This document shows positions 25,135 through 34,445 of a stretch of DNA of 64,000 nt, piece by piece. The DNA comes from an uncultured Bryobacterales bacterium. Its GTDB lineage: Bacteria; Acidobacteriota; Terriglobia; Bryobacterales; UBA6623. The notes beneath the pieces are model-generated. The model was not told the DNA's origin, ran no database searches, and saw only the letters and a list, made by a program, of their open reading frames with translations. The translations under genes were made by a program, and so were the position numbers. Positions within the stretch are counted from its first letter, which is position 1; every line of letters starts with the position of its first letter. The DNA is taken from assembly GCA_951813065.1 (NCBI GenBank), contig CATOTH010000005.1, positions 186,001-250,000 of the forward strand, given 5' to 3'.

Positions 25135-26511
25135 TCAAATCCGATCCTTAAGCGGAGCCGCTCCTAGACCCGGCCAGACCCGGAGGGTGCCGGCGGCGGC
25201 GCGGACGGCTGCCCAGGCCGTGAAGGACCACCACACGAAGTCCATGGCAAGCGGCGAGTCCACCTCGACGGACCACATCAGCGATACTCCAGCGACGAGG
25301 GCCGACAGCACGGAGTTGCGCAGGAAGGCAAAGTCGCTGCTTCCGAACTGCACGCCGTCCGTGCCAAAACTCAGCCCGCTGACAGGCTGCGTCACGGCGG
25401 CGATCAACCACGGCATCCCGAACAGCGCGACCGCCTCGGCAGGAATGTACAGCTTCTGGACCCACGGCTGGCACACCAGCATCAAGAGGCCCAGGACCGC
25501 TCCCGTCCCAAAGGACCACTGGCACACCACCAGCGCTACGTGCCGGGCTCGGCGACGGTCGCGGCGCCCCAGGAAGTGAGCGACGAGGCTCTGTCCCGAG
25601 ATGGCGAACGAGTCGAGGAACAAGGCGTTGAAGAACCAGGTGCTGCGCACGACCTGGTGGACGGCTCCGGCTTCGGCTCCGATCAGCGTGGCCCTGCGCG
25701 TTCCCAGAATCAGGAATCCGTTCAGGGCCGCCGCGCGGAGGAACAGGTCGACACCGGTCGAGAGCAGGCCCCGGGCATGCCGCCAATCGAACCCATCCGG
25801 CCGGCCCAGGCGGCGCATTGCTGCGGCGGCGGCCCAGAACGCCCCCACCCACTGGCTGAGAGTGCTGGCGATGGCAGCTCCGGCCAAGCCCATGGCGGGA
25901 AACCCTCCCAAGCCGAAAATCAGCAGCGGATCGAGCACGAGATTCAAGGCGTTCATGCCCGCCGCGATCCAAAGCGGGGTGCGCATGTCGTGAGCGCCAC
26001 GAAGAGCGCCAAACGCGGCCAGGCTTGCCAGCATTGCTGGCAGCCCGATCAACCGGAGTCTCAGGTACACCACGCTGAGGTCGGCAACACCGCCTTCGGC
26101 GCCCATAGCGCGGGCCGCGCTATCGGAGTACAGCACTCCGATGACAGCCACAACGCAACCCAGCACGGTCGCGAGCGTCATGGCGACAAGGCACAACCGT
26201 GCCGCGCTCCGGTCCGAAGCCCCGCCTTCCCGATCTCCCCCGCCCAGCAGCGCGACGCGTGTTTGGGTTGCGACACCGAGGAAGCTGAAGCCCCAGATCA
26301 ACGCGGAAAGCAGCATCGTGCCCGCCCCGAGGGCGGCAAGCGCCTCGACTCCAAGACGCGCCACGAATGCCGTATCAACCAACCCGGTTAGCGGCTCGGC
26401 AACGAGCGAGCCGAGGATGGGAACGCTGAGCGCCACCAACGTGCGGTGCGGATGGTCGGTGAAGGACTGCGCCGCGGTCAACTTCCATTCTGTCAAGGGA
26501 TGCCCCGCCAC
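25135..26511 (-). CDS. MATE-family multidrug/metabolite efflux transporter (DinF-like)
   Basis: A 458-aa membrane protein with about 12 hydrophobic spans in two homologous halves. Typical MATE segments are VPILGSLVAEPLTGLVDTAFVA at the start, GALRGAHDMRTPL and LNLVLDPLLIFGLGG in the first half, and FAISGQSLVAHFLGRRD in the second. It exports cationic drugs or metabolites by Na+ or H+ antiport. The annotated GTG at 26511 leaves only one base to the divergent esterase start at 26513, so the true start may be a little further in. It ends 25 bp from the quinoprotein gene stop (convergent). Confidence 0.92.
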   Translation of the reverse strand: MAGHPLTEWKLTAAQSFTDHPHRTLVALSVPILGSLVAEPLTGLVDTAFVARLGVEALAALGAGTMLLSALIWGFSFLGVATQTRVALLGGGDREGGASDRSAARLCLVAMTLATVLGCVVAVIGVLYSDSAARAMGAEGGVADLSVVYLRLRLIGLPAMLASLAAFGALRGAHDMRTPLWIAAGMNALNLVLDPLLIFGLGGFPAMGLAGAAIASTLSQWVGAFWAAAAAMRRLGRPDGFDWRHARGLLSTGVDLFLRAAALNGFLILGTRRATLIGAEAGAVHQVVRSTWFFNALFLDSFAISGQSLVAHFLGRRDRRRARHVALVVCQWSFGTGAVLGLLMLVCQPWVQKLYIPAEAVALFGMPWLIAAVTQPVSGLSFGTDGVQFGSSDFAFLRNSVLSALVAGVSLMWSVEVDSPLAMDFVWWSFTAWAAVRAAAGTLRVWPGLGAAPLKDRI

Positions 26512-26512
26512 G

Positions 26513-27184
26513 ATGCCAGAATTGAGAAAACTGCCTATGCCCGGCGTCCTTTACCTCCACGGCTTCTGCTCGAGCTCGAAATCAGCCAAGGGAGTGTTCC
26601 TATCCGCCCGGTTCAAGGAATGCGGAATCCAAGTGGTGCTGCCCGACCTGGACGAGGGCGATTTCGAGCACACGACGATTTCCCGGCAACTGGCGTTGGT
26701 GCGGCGCACTGCCCGCCACCTGCGACCGTCCATGGTGATTGGATCCAGCCTTGGGGGCTACCTGGCAGCGCTCTGTGCCGCGCGTGATCCGGACACGGTG
26801 CCGCGCCTTGTGCTGATGGCTCCCGCGTTCGATTTCGCCAGCCGGATCAGCCTCGCGCTCGGCCCCCGGATGACGGCATGGCAAGGGGAGCGGAGCTTGC
26901 CTTTCCATCACTACGGACTCCAGCGAGAAGCACCTCTCGACTACGGATTCATCGAAGACGCTCGCCGGTACGAGCCGTTTCCCGCCGTCAGCGTCCCGAC
27001 AAGGGTGCTTCACGGACGGCGCGACGAATCCGTGGATCCGGCGCTGGCAGCGAGATTCGCACGGGAAAACCCGGACTCCGATTTGCAGTGGTTCGACACC
27101 GACCACCAAATGCTGGATGTCCTCGACCAGCTTTGGAGCAGCATCCAAGCTTTCTCCGGACTTGGACGGACCGGACAAGGCTGA
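26513..27184 (+). CDS. YqiA/YcfP-like alpha/beta-hydrolase esterase
   Basis: A 223-aa serine esterase of the YqiA/YcfP group. The oxyanion segment VLYLHGFCSSS comes first; the nucleophile elbow GSSLGG places Ser79 as the catalytic Ser. GRRDESVDP supplies the acid and FDTDHQM the His. The start is ATG 26513 or ATG 26537; the second is preferred if the divergent MATE promoter needs space. It may hydrolyse acyl or CoA esters; no specific substrate is indicated. It converges with the HupE-like gene 33 bp downstream. Confidence 0.82.
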   Translation: MPELRKLPMPGVLYLHGFCSSSKSAKGVFLSARFKECGIQVVLPDLDEGDFEHTTISRQLALVRRTARHLRPSMVIGSSLGGYLAALCAARDPDTVPRLVLMAPAFDFASRISLALGPRMTAWQGERSLPFHHYGLQREAPLDYGFIEDARRYEPFPAVSVPTRVLHGRRDESVDPALAARFARENPDSDLQWFDTDHQMLDVLDQLWSSIQAFSGLGRTGQG

Positions 27185-27217
27185 CAATGGTCACGCGAAT
27201 CCGGCGGATGCCTGGCT

Positions 27218-28531
27218 TCACGGTCGCGGCCGGGCCGCCACCGTGCGCGCCCGCCAATGGGCAACTGCCAGCGCGCCCGCACCAACGAGACCGCTGCCCG
27301 CCAACCACCAGAGCGGGTTGGCGGCCGCGCCCCAGCCCAGGTTGAACTGGCCGAACACTGCGCCGCGCTCGGCCATCCAATGCCACGCCGCGTGAGCAGC
27401 CAATGCCGACAGGATGATCGTCCCGATCCGTTCGGGAAGGACAAACCGAAACAGGGCGGCCAAGGCCGGTACGAGCAGCAGCAAGACGACCAGCTGCCCC
27501 AATTCGACCCCGACGTTGAACGCAAGCAGCGATGTCAATACGTGCGACCCCGCGAACTGCAGCGTCTCGCGTAGCGCGAAGGCGAAGCCAAACCCGTGAA
27601 CCAACCCGAATCCCATGGCGAACACCCACCTCCTCCGCGCCGCGCCGACGATGTTCTCGAGCGCCATGTACAGGATCGAGGCCGCGATCAGGGTCTCGAC
27701 GAGCGGCGGGAACCACAGGGCGTCCGGGGCCAGCCCCATGGCACTTGCGATCAGCGTGAACGAATGCGCGACCGTGAACGCAGTCACGATCCACACCAGC
27801 GGGCGCAGGCGCCGTAACGGAACGACCAGGCAGAACAGGAAGAGCAAGTGGTCGAAACCGTCGAGAATGTGCAAGAAGCCGGATTGAACGAATCGCCAAG
27901 CCGCCTGGAGCCAGCTCGGGTCCAGCGGCAACGGGCCCGGGTCGCCCGAGAATTGGTAGGCCCGGGTCAGGCCCTCAGCCGTCTGGAACTGCAGCGCCGT
28001 GAGCACGCTGTCCGCGAGGTGGTTGAGGCGCGAGTGAATCGAGAACTCCACGCGGTCGGACCGGATCGGATACTCCAGCAGCACGTCAAACAGCACCTGG
28101 TCCCACACAAGGTTTTCCGAGTTCGCCGGGAGTGCGCCGCGAACGTGCGCGAGCGCTTGCTCGAACGCCGAGAACGAACGGTCGGACGGAATCGATACCT
28201 GGGTTGCCGCCGTGGCGGCCATGGGCAGGCGTTCGCCGTTCTCGTAGACCACCACGAACGGCGCGATCCACTGGGCCGACAACTCCGCAAGTTGCGGCGC
28301 CAGTCGCTCGACATCGAGATAGCCGGGCCCGAACTCCGGGACCTCGACGTCCCGCATGGAGCTCATCGGGACCCGCACCAGCACCTGGAACGTCGTCCCG
28401 GCGGGCCTCGCCAGCATGCGCGCCACGGCCTCGGTGGGTATCTCGTGTGCCCGAGCAGTTCCGGCCACGGCGAGCGCGATCAGGAAAATGCATGGAGTTG
28501 GTCGCCGCACGATCGTCTTGCGGTCCCTCAC
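27218..28531 (-). CDS. HupE/UreJ-family membrane protein
   Basis: A 437-aa protein with a signal peptide and a soluble N-terminal domain of about 180 residues. A HupE/UreJ_2 membrane domain follows: GFLHILDGFDHLLFLFCLV, TVAHSFTLI, FGLVHGFGFAFALRE, FNVGVELGQL. Such domains are thought to carry Ni or Co; the His/Asp residues in the repeated H-x-x-D and H-G-F motifs fit. No hydrogenase or urease genes are nearby, so this belongs to the stand-alone form common in Acidobacteria and Proteobacteria. Start GTG 28531, 7 nt after a CATACT box. Confidence 0.82.
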   Translation of the reverse strand: MRDRKTIVRRPTPCIFLIALAVAGTARAHEIPTEAVARMLARPAGTTFQVLVRVPMSSMRDVEVPEFGPGYLDVERLAPQLAELSAQWIAPFVVVYENGERLPMAATAATQVSIPSDRSFSAFEQALAHVRGALPANSENLVWDQVLFDVLLEYPIRSDRVEFSIHSRLNHLADSVLTALQFQTAEGLTRAYQFSGDPGPLPLDPSWLQAAWRFVQSGFLHILDGFDHLLFLFCLVVPLRRLRPLVWIVTAFTVAHSFTLIASAMGLAPDALWFPPLVETLIAASILYMALENIVGAARRRWVFAMGFGLVHGFGFAFALRETLQFAGSHVLTSLLAFNVGVELGQLVVLLLLVPALAALFRFVLPERIGTIILSALAAHAAWHWMAERGAVFGQFNLGWGAAANPLWWLAGSGLVGAGALAVAHWRARTVAARPRP

Positions 28532-28546
28532 TTATGCAAGTATGAT
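28518..28546 (+). promoter_or_regulatory. Promoter of the NHL lipoprotein; overlaps a divergent -10
   Basis: TTGCGG (28518-28523), 17 bp, TATGAT (28541-28546) gives a good sigma-70 promoter with a ~20-nt leader to ATG 28576. On the minus strand the overlapping AGTATG reads CATACT, 7 nt from the GTG at 28531 of the HupE-like gene. Confidence 0.55.
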
Positions 28547-28575
28547 GGCGAGGGCCTGAGAGGCGAAAGACCACG

Positions 28576-29826
28576 ATGATTTTCAAACTCCGAACACTTG
28601 CGGCAGTGGCCGCCACGGTCCTGCTCATGGCGGCATGCGCGCCTGCAGACAACGAGCCCGGCGCGGAGAGCCCCGCGGCAGATTCCGATGCCGTGATGGC
28701 TCCGATGTTCGAGGTCGATCCGCTTTGGCCCAAGCCGCTGCCCAACCACTGGCTTCTGGGTGCCACGATCGGTCTTGACGTCGATTCCGACGACAACGTC
28801 TGGATCGTTCACCGCGGCAGTTCCCTGGAAGAAAAGGAGCTCTATGCGACATGGGAGCCGCCTGCCTCCTACTGCTGCTTCGCGGCGCCGCCCGTCCTGG
28901 CATTCAACCCGGAAGGGGACTTGATCAAGCATTGGGGCGGCGCGGGAGAAGGGTACGACTGGCCGGTTTCGAATCACGGCATTGACGTCGACCACAAGGG
29001 CAATGTCTGGATCGGCGGAAACGGCCGCGGAGCCTCGAAGGCGGCTGCCGCGCTCCCGCACGATGAAAGCGCCATGGGGCAGGGCCGCGTCCACGACAGC
29101 ATGGTGCTGAAATTCACCAGCACCGGCGAGTTCCTGATGCAGATCGGCAAACCGTTCATGGGCGAGGGCAGCAACGATCTCAAGAACTTCAAGATGCCCG
29201 CCAAGACGCTCGTCGATCCAACCACGAACGAGCTCTACGTCGCCGACGGATACGGAAACCGGCGGGTGATCGTGTTGGATGCGGACACGGGCGAGTACAA
29301 GCGCCACTGGGGCGCTTACGGCAACGAGCCCGATGACACGCAACTGCCCGCCTACACGCCCGGCGAGCCCGCTCCGCAGCAGTTCCGCACGCCGGTCCAT
29401 GCCGTCACCCTGTCCGACGACGGCATGGTGTACGTCTGCGACCGGACGAACGACCGGATCCAGGTCTTCCAGACCGACGGGACATTCGTCAAGGAGACTT
29501 GGGTGGAACCGGAGACGCTCGGCGACGGATCGACTTTCGATATCGCGATTTCGCGGGATCCGGAACAGAAGTTCCTCTATGTCGCCGACGGTACGAACCA
29601 GAGGATTCACATTCTGGACCGCCAGTCCCTCGAGCTGCTGACCAGCTTCGGCGACGGCGGCAGGCAGCCGGGCCAGTTCTACGCCGTGCACAGCATCGCC
29701 ACCGATTCCATGGGTAACATCTATACGACGGAGACGTACCGTGGACAGCGCGTGCAGCGTTTCATGTACAAGGGCATCGGACCGGTGACGGAAAAGCAAC
29801 AGGGAGTCGTCTGGCCCAGCGACTGA
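28576..29826 (+). CDS. NHL-repeat (six-bladed beta-propeller) lipoprotein
   Basis: A 416-aa exported lipoprotein. The signal ends in lipobox MAAC with Cys at residue 21 (LLMAACAPADNEPG), so it is anchored to a membrane. The mature part is a propeller of NHL-like blades: GLDVDSDDNVWIVHRGS, GIDVDHKGNVWIGGNG, LVDPTTNELYVADGYGNRRV, DGMVYVCDRTNDRIQVF, FLYVADGTNQRIHIL, DSMGNIYTTETYRGQRVQRF. No catalytic motif is visible. Related proteins may be peptidyl-alpha-hydroxyglycine lyase-like or simple scaffolds. Confidence 0.85.
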   Translation: MIFKLRTLAAVAATVLLMAACAPADNEPGAESPAADSDAVMAPMFEVDPLWPKPLPNHWLLGATIGLDVDSDDNVWIVHRGSSLEEKELYATWEPPASYCCFAAPPVLAFNPEGDLIKHWGGAGEGYDWPVSNHGIDVDHKGNVWIGGNGRGASKAAAALPHDESAMGQGRVHDSMVLKFTSTGEFLMQIGKPFMGEGSNDLKNFKMPAKTLVDPTTNELYVADGYGNRRVIVLDADTGEYKRHWGAYGNEPDDTQLPAYTPGEPAPQQFRTPVHAVTLSDDGMVYVCDRTNDRIQVFQTDGTFVKETWVEPETLGDGSTFDIAISRDPEQKFLYVADGTNQRIHILDRQSLELLTSFGDGGRQPGQFYAVHSIATDSMGNIYTTETYRGQRVQRFMYKGIGPVTEKQQGVVWPSD

Positions 29827-29934
29827 TTCGAATGGACCCGGGAGACAGTGCCCGGCTGACGTCGCGAGGCTGCATCAGAGCGTCGCACCGAACAGGGCCG
29901 CCGCGGGAGTTGCGACCCGCCCCTATGATTGGAG

Positions 29935-29961
29935 TGAACCCCAACGGCAACCGCGGGCGTA
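29935..29961 (+). promoter_or_regulatory. Possible ECF-type autoregulated promoter
   Basis: TGAACC (29935-29940), 17 bp, CGTA (29958-29961) resembles the GAAC...CGT pattern of ECF-sigma promoters and lies about 60 bp before the sigma gene start. Confidence 0.3.
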
Positions 29962-30019
29962 GGTTCCATTGAAGGAAGAGAGTGCGACAGCCGAACCACG
30001 GGCCTGTCAGGAGCGACGG

Positions 30020-30586
30020 ATGAAGACGGTCCAGCGCGATCTGCTCGACGCGGCGCTCGCCGACAGGGAGGCATTCTCGGCGATCGTCAAGCAGACCGAG
30101 TCGATGGTGTACGGCCTGGCATACGGGTTCTTTCGCAATCGGGCGATCGCCGAAGACCTGGCACAGGAAGTGTATCTCGAGCTGTTTCGCAATCTGCACA
30201 AGCTGGACTCGGACATGCATGTCATCAACTGGCTGCGTCAGACGGTCACGCGCAAGTGCATCGACCATTCCCGGCGCAAGAAACATCGGCCGCACCTGGA
30301 TCTGGATTCGATCCCGGAACGCAAGGTCGATCCGGTCGAGTGGGATCCGATCCTGGCCGACGAGCTGGGGAGGAAGGTCGCCGAGTTACCGGTGAAGATG
30401 CGCACGGTCATCATCCTGCGATTCCAAGAAGACTTGCGTCTGAGCGAAATCGCGGACACGATGGACATCCCGGTGAACACGGCGAAGACGCTGCTCCGAC
30501 GCGCGCTGCTCCGGCTGCAGCCGAAGGTCGCCCATCTGGAAAGGGAGGTTCGCTATGCACCGGCACGACAAAACCAGCCAGCTTGA
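30020..30586 (+). CDS. ECF-type RNA polymerase sigma factor
   Basis: A 188-aa sigma-70 family protein with region 2 (MVYGLAYGFFRNRAIAEDLAQEVYLELF, given here by its key NRAIAEDLAQE helix) and region 4 (LRLSEIADTMDIPVNTAKTL, the helix-turn-helix). It directs RNA polymerase to a stress or envelope regulon. ATG 30020 after AGGAGCG is preferred over the TTG at 29969. It overlaps by 32 bp the next gene, a membrane anti-sigma candidate, as usual for such pairs. Confidence 0.9.
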   Translation: MKTVQRDLLDAALADREAFSAIVKQTESMVYGLAYGFFRNRAIAEDLAQEVYLELFRNLHKLDSDMHVINWLRQTVTRKCIDHSRRKKHRPHLDLDSIPERKVDPVEWDPILADELGRKVAELPVKMRTVIILRFQEDLRLSEIADTMDIPVNTAKTLLRRALLRLQPKVAHLEREVRYAPARQNQPA

Positions 30587-30944
30587 AGCCCAGTTGGGCC
30601 GGTCGCTGACCCGACGCGCGGCTCCGGCCGGGTTCTCCGGCGGCGTCATGCAACGAATCCGCGCCGAAGCAGGCCGCGACCCGCAACGGGCGCCGTCGGC
30701 CCGATTCCTCGGGCTACCCGGCCTCCGCATCAGTTTTCCGAGGGCCTTGGCGGCATGCGCGTGCGCGGCCGCCGTGCTGGTCGCACTGGTGGTTCCGGGC
30801 TGGCACACGCGCCGCCAAGAGGCATCGGTCGCGATGCAAACCGCGGAACGCGAGCTGGCCGAGGTACTGCAACTGACCGGGCTCGGCTGGGTTCGCGCCC
30901 AGGAGGCGGCATTCTCGCCGTTACAGGACAAGGACAATGACTAG
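30555..30944 (+). CDS. Putative single-pass membrane anti-sigma factor
   Basis: A 129-aa protein with an N-terminal cytosolic part (~55 residues), one transmembrane helix (LAACACAAAVLVALVV) and a short outer tail. No zinc-binding H-x3-C-x2-C motif is present. The role is inferred from position: it overlaps the sigma gene by 32 bp and the next gene by 8 bp, the classic sigma/anti-sigma/effector order. Confidence 0.6.
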   Translation: MHRHDKTSQLEAQLGRSLTRRAAPAGFSGGVMQRIRAEAGRDPQRAPSARFLGLPGLRISFPRALAACACAAAVLVALVVPGWHTRRQEASVAMQTAERELAEVLQLTGLGWVRAQEAAFSPLQDKDND

Positions 30945-31533
30945 ACCCGCATTTCTTCGAACCGCAACGCTCGCGCTCCTGGCGTTCTTCGCCAGCGGCA
31001 GTTCCATGGGGATTCGGGCGCAGGACGTTCCGGCCGAGGGCGCCGCTCTCGAATTCGCCGATCTCGAGAGCAAGGCCGACGAGGTGGTCAAGGTCAACCT
31101 ATGGGGCCGCCCGCTAGATCAGGCCAAGAAGCTGGTGGGTTTGCGAAAGAACATCACCAGCTCTGTCCGCAGCTTCATGAACGGACTCACGGCGGTGTAC
31201 CGCCGTACCTACCGCTTCCGGCGCGACCCGCCGAGCGAGGACGATGTGGCGCCCGTGCACAGGCAGCTAGCCGAGGACGGGTGGGTGCCGATGATCGAGA
31301 CCGCGGACCGCCAGAAGCCGGAATCGCTTTCGGTCTACTCCTATTCCGAAGACGAGCGGGTTGCGGGCATGACGGTGGTCACCAGGGAGGCGAACGAAGT
31401 GACGGTCGTCAAGATCCTTGGCCCCGTGGATTTCGAGGCGCTCTCGGAAATCGGTAGCGGGCTGGGCCTGCCCGTGATGAACGTCGCAACCACGGACATC
31501 AAGAAGCCGGCCGCAGCCGCCCAGCCGAGATAG
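30937..31533 (+). CDS. Secreted DUF4252-like protein
   Basis: A 198-aa protein with a signal peptide (FLRTATLALLAFFASGSSMG). The mature part recalls DUF4252 proteins: a LESKADEVVKVNL segment, a VYSYSEDERVAGMTVVTRE strand pair, and VVKILGPVDFEALSEIG near the end. DUF4252 genes commonly sit behind ECF sigma factors. The function is unknown; it could sense envelope state for the sigma/anti-sigma pair. It overlaps the anti-sigma stop by 8 bp. Confidence 0.7.
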   Translation: MTRPAFLRTATLALLAFFASGSSMGIRAQDVPAEGAALEFADLESKADEVVKVNLWGRPLDQAKKLVGLRKNITSSVRSFMNGLTAVYRRTYRFRRDPPSEDDVAPVHRQLAEDGWVPMIETADRQKPESLSVYSYSEDERVAGMTVVTREANEVTVVKILGPVDFEALSEIGSGLGLPVMNVATTDIKKPAAAAQPR

Positions 31534-31536
31534 GCT

Positions 31537-34290
31537 TCACTCGAGGGTTTCACCTTCGGGGCTGAGCTGGCGAACTTCGCCGAATCCCAATTCCCGCACG
31601 CCCGCTTCGATTTCGTCGAGATCGCCAACGACGACCCAAACCATCCGGTCGGGATCCACGATGGCCTGAGCGGCCCGGTTGATGTCGGCAAGATCGAGTC
31701 CCCGGACCTTGTCGGCGTACGTGGCGAAGTAGTCGTCGGGCAACTCGTACGTCAGGATGTCCAGCAGCGCTCCCAGAACGGCGCCCTTGGTCTCGTACTG
31801 GCCAGGCAGCCGCAGGGTCCGGTTGCGCTGCGCCTTGAGCAATTCGTCCTCCTGGGGCGGGCGATCGCCGAGAATGTCCCGGAGTTCGCGGTCGATCTCG
31901 ACCATGGACTCCTTGGTCTTGTCGGTCTGCACGGGCGCGTAAGCCATGAACATCCGCGGTCCCCTGGCATCAGGGAAGGTGCTCCGGGCACCGTAGCTCC
32001 AGTGCTTGTCCTCTCGCAGGTTCATGTTGATGCGCGAGGTGAAGCTCCCTCCCAGGATGGAGTTCATGGTCTCGATCGCGATCTCGTCGGGGTTGTTGGT
32101 TGGCGGCGCCGGGAGACCGGCAATGATGACGGACTGTAGCGCGCCGGGCTTGTCAACCAGGTAAACCGTCCGCTCGTCCGCCGCAGTTGCGGCGGGCACC
32201 TCGACGGCGCGCAGGTCACCCTCGCCGGACCAGGCCCCGAACCGCTCCTCGAGGATCGGCAGAAGCGTCTTCAGCGGCACGTCCCCGACGACCACGAGGG
32301 TGGCGTTGTCGGGCCGGTACCACTTGCGATGGAACGCCACGACATCGGCCCGCCCAAGCGAGCCGACCGATTGGATGGTCCCGCTGCCCGTCATGGGCAT
32401 GCTGTACGCATGCTCGGAGCCGAACACGAGGCCCGGGAGCAGCCGCAAGGCTGCGGTGAACGGCTCGGACATCTCCTGCTGGATTCCGGCCACCTGGAGC
32501 CGCTTGAGGCGGTCGAACTCTTGCTGCGGAAAGGAAGGGCGCATGACGACGTCGGCGTACAGGTCTAGCGACTCCGACAGGTTCTCCGAGAGCGCCGAGA
32601 GCGAGACCGTAGCGATGTCAAGCCCGGCCGAAGCACGGAGCCGCGCTCCGAGCCGTGCGGTCTCGTCGCTGATCTCCAGCGAACTGCGACCTTCAGTGCC
32701 TTCGTCGAGCATCTCGGCGGTCATCTTCGCCAAGCCCGCGATGCCGTTGTGATCAGAGACATAGCCGGCATTGACGATCAGGGACATTTCGACGGTTGGC
32801 ACTGATCGCCTGGAGGCGTGGACCACGCGCAGCCCGTTGGAGAGCTTGGCTTCCAGAGTGTCGGGGAAAGTGAATTCCGGGAAGCCCTCGGACACTGGAA
32901 GCCCCGACCGGTCGACGCGGCTCTCCGAGACGGTCCGTTCCGGAACGGGGTGGATCTCTAGCACGTACACGCCGTCCGAGAGGTACTCCGCGGCGACTGC
33001 GCGGATATCTTCGGCCGTTGCCTCGGCAACCCACCTAAGTGCCTTCTTGTAGTGCGCGGGATCGCCAGCGTAGATCTGGTTGCGAGCCAGGATGTCGGAC
33101 TTTCCGCCGAATCCCCCGATCCGTTCGATCCCGCGGATGAAGCGCGCCTTGTAGGCGGTCTGGACGCGCGCGAGTTCCTCCTCGGTCGGCCCGTCCCGGA
33201 GGAACTTTCCCAGTTCCTCGTCCAGCGCGGCTTCAACCGCCGCCAGGTCCCCACCGGGCTGCGCCGTCCCCTGGATCACGAACTGCCCGGCAATCTCGCG
33301 AGCGTAAACGTACGCGCTCGCGCTGGTCGCGATCTGATCCTCGTAAACCAGGCGCTTGAACAGCCTCGAACTCTTGCCGCTGGCGAGCACGTCGCTGGCG
33401 AGATCCAGCAGCGTCGACTCGCGGGTGGACCACTGCGGAGTGTTCCAGACCTTCATCACGCGGGCTTGTGGGACGCGATCCTCGACAGTCTGGCGCTGCT
33501 CTCCGGTACGCCGCGCGATCCATGCGGTGTGCCGGGCCACGGGAGGGCCGCCCGGAATGCTGCCGAAATGCTTCTTGACGCGCTCGTGCGCCTCGTCCGG
33601 CGAGATGTCGCCGGCAATTGAGATCACGGCATTCGCCGCGCCGTAGTAGGTCTTGAACCATTCATGAACATCTTCCAGCGACGCCGCGTCGAGATCCTCC
33701 ATTTCCCCGATAACGGTCCACGAATACGGATGCCCGTGGGGATAGGTGCCCTTGGTCATCAGCTCGTAGCCGATCGCGTAGGGCTGGTTCTCGCCCTGGC
33801 GCTTCTCGTTCTGGACGACCCCGCGCTGCTCGTCCAGCTTGGCCTGGTCGACCGCGCCGAGCATGTGGCCCATGCGGTCGGACTCCATCCACAGCGCGAG
33901 GTCCAGGGCGGGCTTGGGCACGTTCTGGAAGTAGTTGGTGCGGTCCTGGTTGGTCGTCCCGTTCAGGTTCGTCGCACCGACCCGCTCCATCGCCTGGAAG
34001 TAATCGTCGTTGAAGTGCTCCGAACCGTTGAACATCAAATGCTCGAACAGGTGCGCGAAGCCCGTCTTGCCGGGTTTCTCGTTCTTGGAGCCCACGTGAT
34101 ACCAGACGTTGACGGAGACGATCGGGGCCTTGCGGTCCTCGTGGACTAGAAGGGTCAGGCCGTTGTCGAGAACGAATTTCTCGTAGGCAATGTCGATCTC
34201 GGCCACGAGCGGGACTGCCAACGCGCCAGTCAGGCACGCGACCACTAGCGGCTGGATGAGGCTGAACTTGAAGGGGATTGCGATTTCCAT
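31537..34290 (-). CDS. M16-family (pitrilysin) zinc metalloprotease, two-domain single chain
   Basis: A 917-aa exported protease. The inverted zinc motif HLFEH is at residues 80-84 (H80, E83, H84) within GFAHLFEHLMFNGSEH; a Glu about 75 residues later (VVQNEKRQGE) completes the site. The second M16 half, from about residue 475, has GLAKMTAEM in place of the zinc motif and is probably the inactive substrate-cradle half, as in PqqL-type proteins. A signal or membrane segment (LIQPLVVACLTGALAVPLVA) places it in the periplasm. ATG 34290 is chosen; GTG 34314 is also in frame. It converges with the DUF4252-like gene 3 bp away. Confidence 0.93.
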   Translation of the reverse strand: MEIAIPFKFSLIQPLVVACLTGALAVPLVAEIDIAYEKFVLDNGLTLLVHEDRKAPIVSVNVWYHVGSKNEKPGKTGFAHLFEHLMFNGSEHFNDDYFQAMERVGATNLNGTTNQDRTNYFQNVPKPALDLALWMESDRMGHMLGAVDQAKLDEQRGVVQNEKRQGENQPYAIGYELMTKGTYPHGHPYSWTVIGEMEDLDAASLEDVHEWFKTYYGAANAVISIAGDISPDEAHERVKKHFGSIPGGPPVARHTAWIARRTGEQRQTVEDRVPQARVMKVWNTPQWSTRESTLLDLASDVLASGKSSRLFKRLVYEDQIATSASAYVYAREIAGQFVIQGTAQPGGDLAAVEAALDEELGKFLRDGPTEEELARVQTAYKARFIRGIERIGGFGGKSDILARNQIYAGDPAHYKKALRWVAEATAEDIRAVAAEYLSDGVYVLEIHPVPERTVSESRVDRSGLPVSEGFPEFTFPDTLEAKLSNGLRVVHASRRSVPTVEMSLIVNAGYVSDHNGIAGLAKMTAEMLDEGTEGRSSLEISDETARLGARLRASAGLDIATVSLSALSENLSESLDLYADVVMRPSFPQQEFDRLKRLQVAGIQQEMSEPFTAALRLLPGLVFGSEHAYSMPMTGSGTIQSVGSLGRADVVAFHRKWYRPDNATLVVVGDVPLKTLLPILEERFGAWSGEGDLRAVEVPAATAADERTVYLVDKPGALQSVIIAGLPAPPTNNPDEIAIETMNSILGGSFTSRINMNLREDKHWSYGARSTFPDARGPRMFMAYAPVQTDKTKESMVEIDRELRDILGDRPPQEDELLKAQRNRTLRLPGQYETKGAVLGALLDILTYELPDDYFATYADKVRGLDLADINRAAQAIVDPDRMVWVVVGDLDEIEAGVRELGFGEVRQLSPEGETLE

Positions 34291-34445
34291 GATGATCAGT
34301 GCGCGGGAAGCCACTCAAGAGAGCTGCAGCCCGGCCATGCCGAACCGCCCCGCACCAACGCTCCTAGGCTCAAGTATTGCACGCGTTTTCGGGCCTGCGG
34401 GGCTAGCCGAAACTGCGCGCAGGTGCAGAGACCACGATGCCTGGG

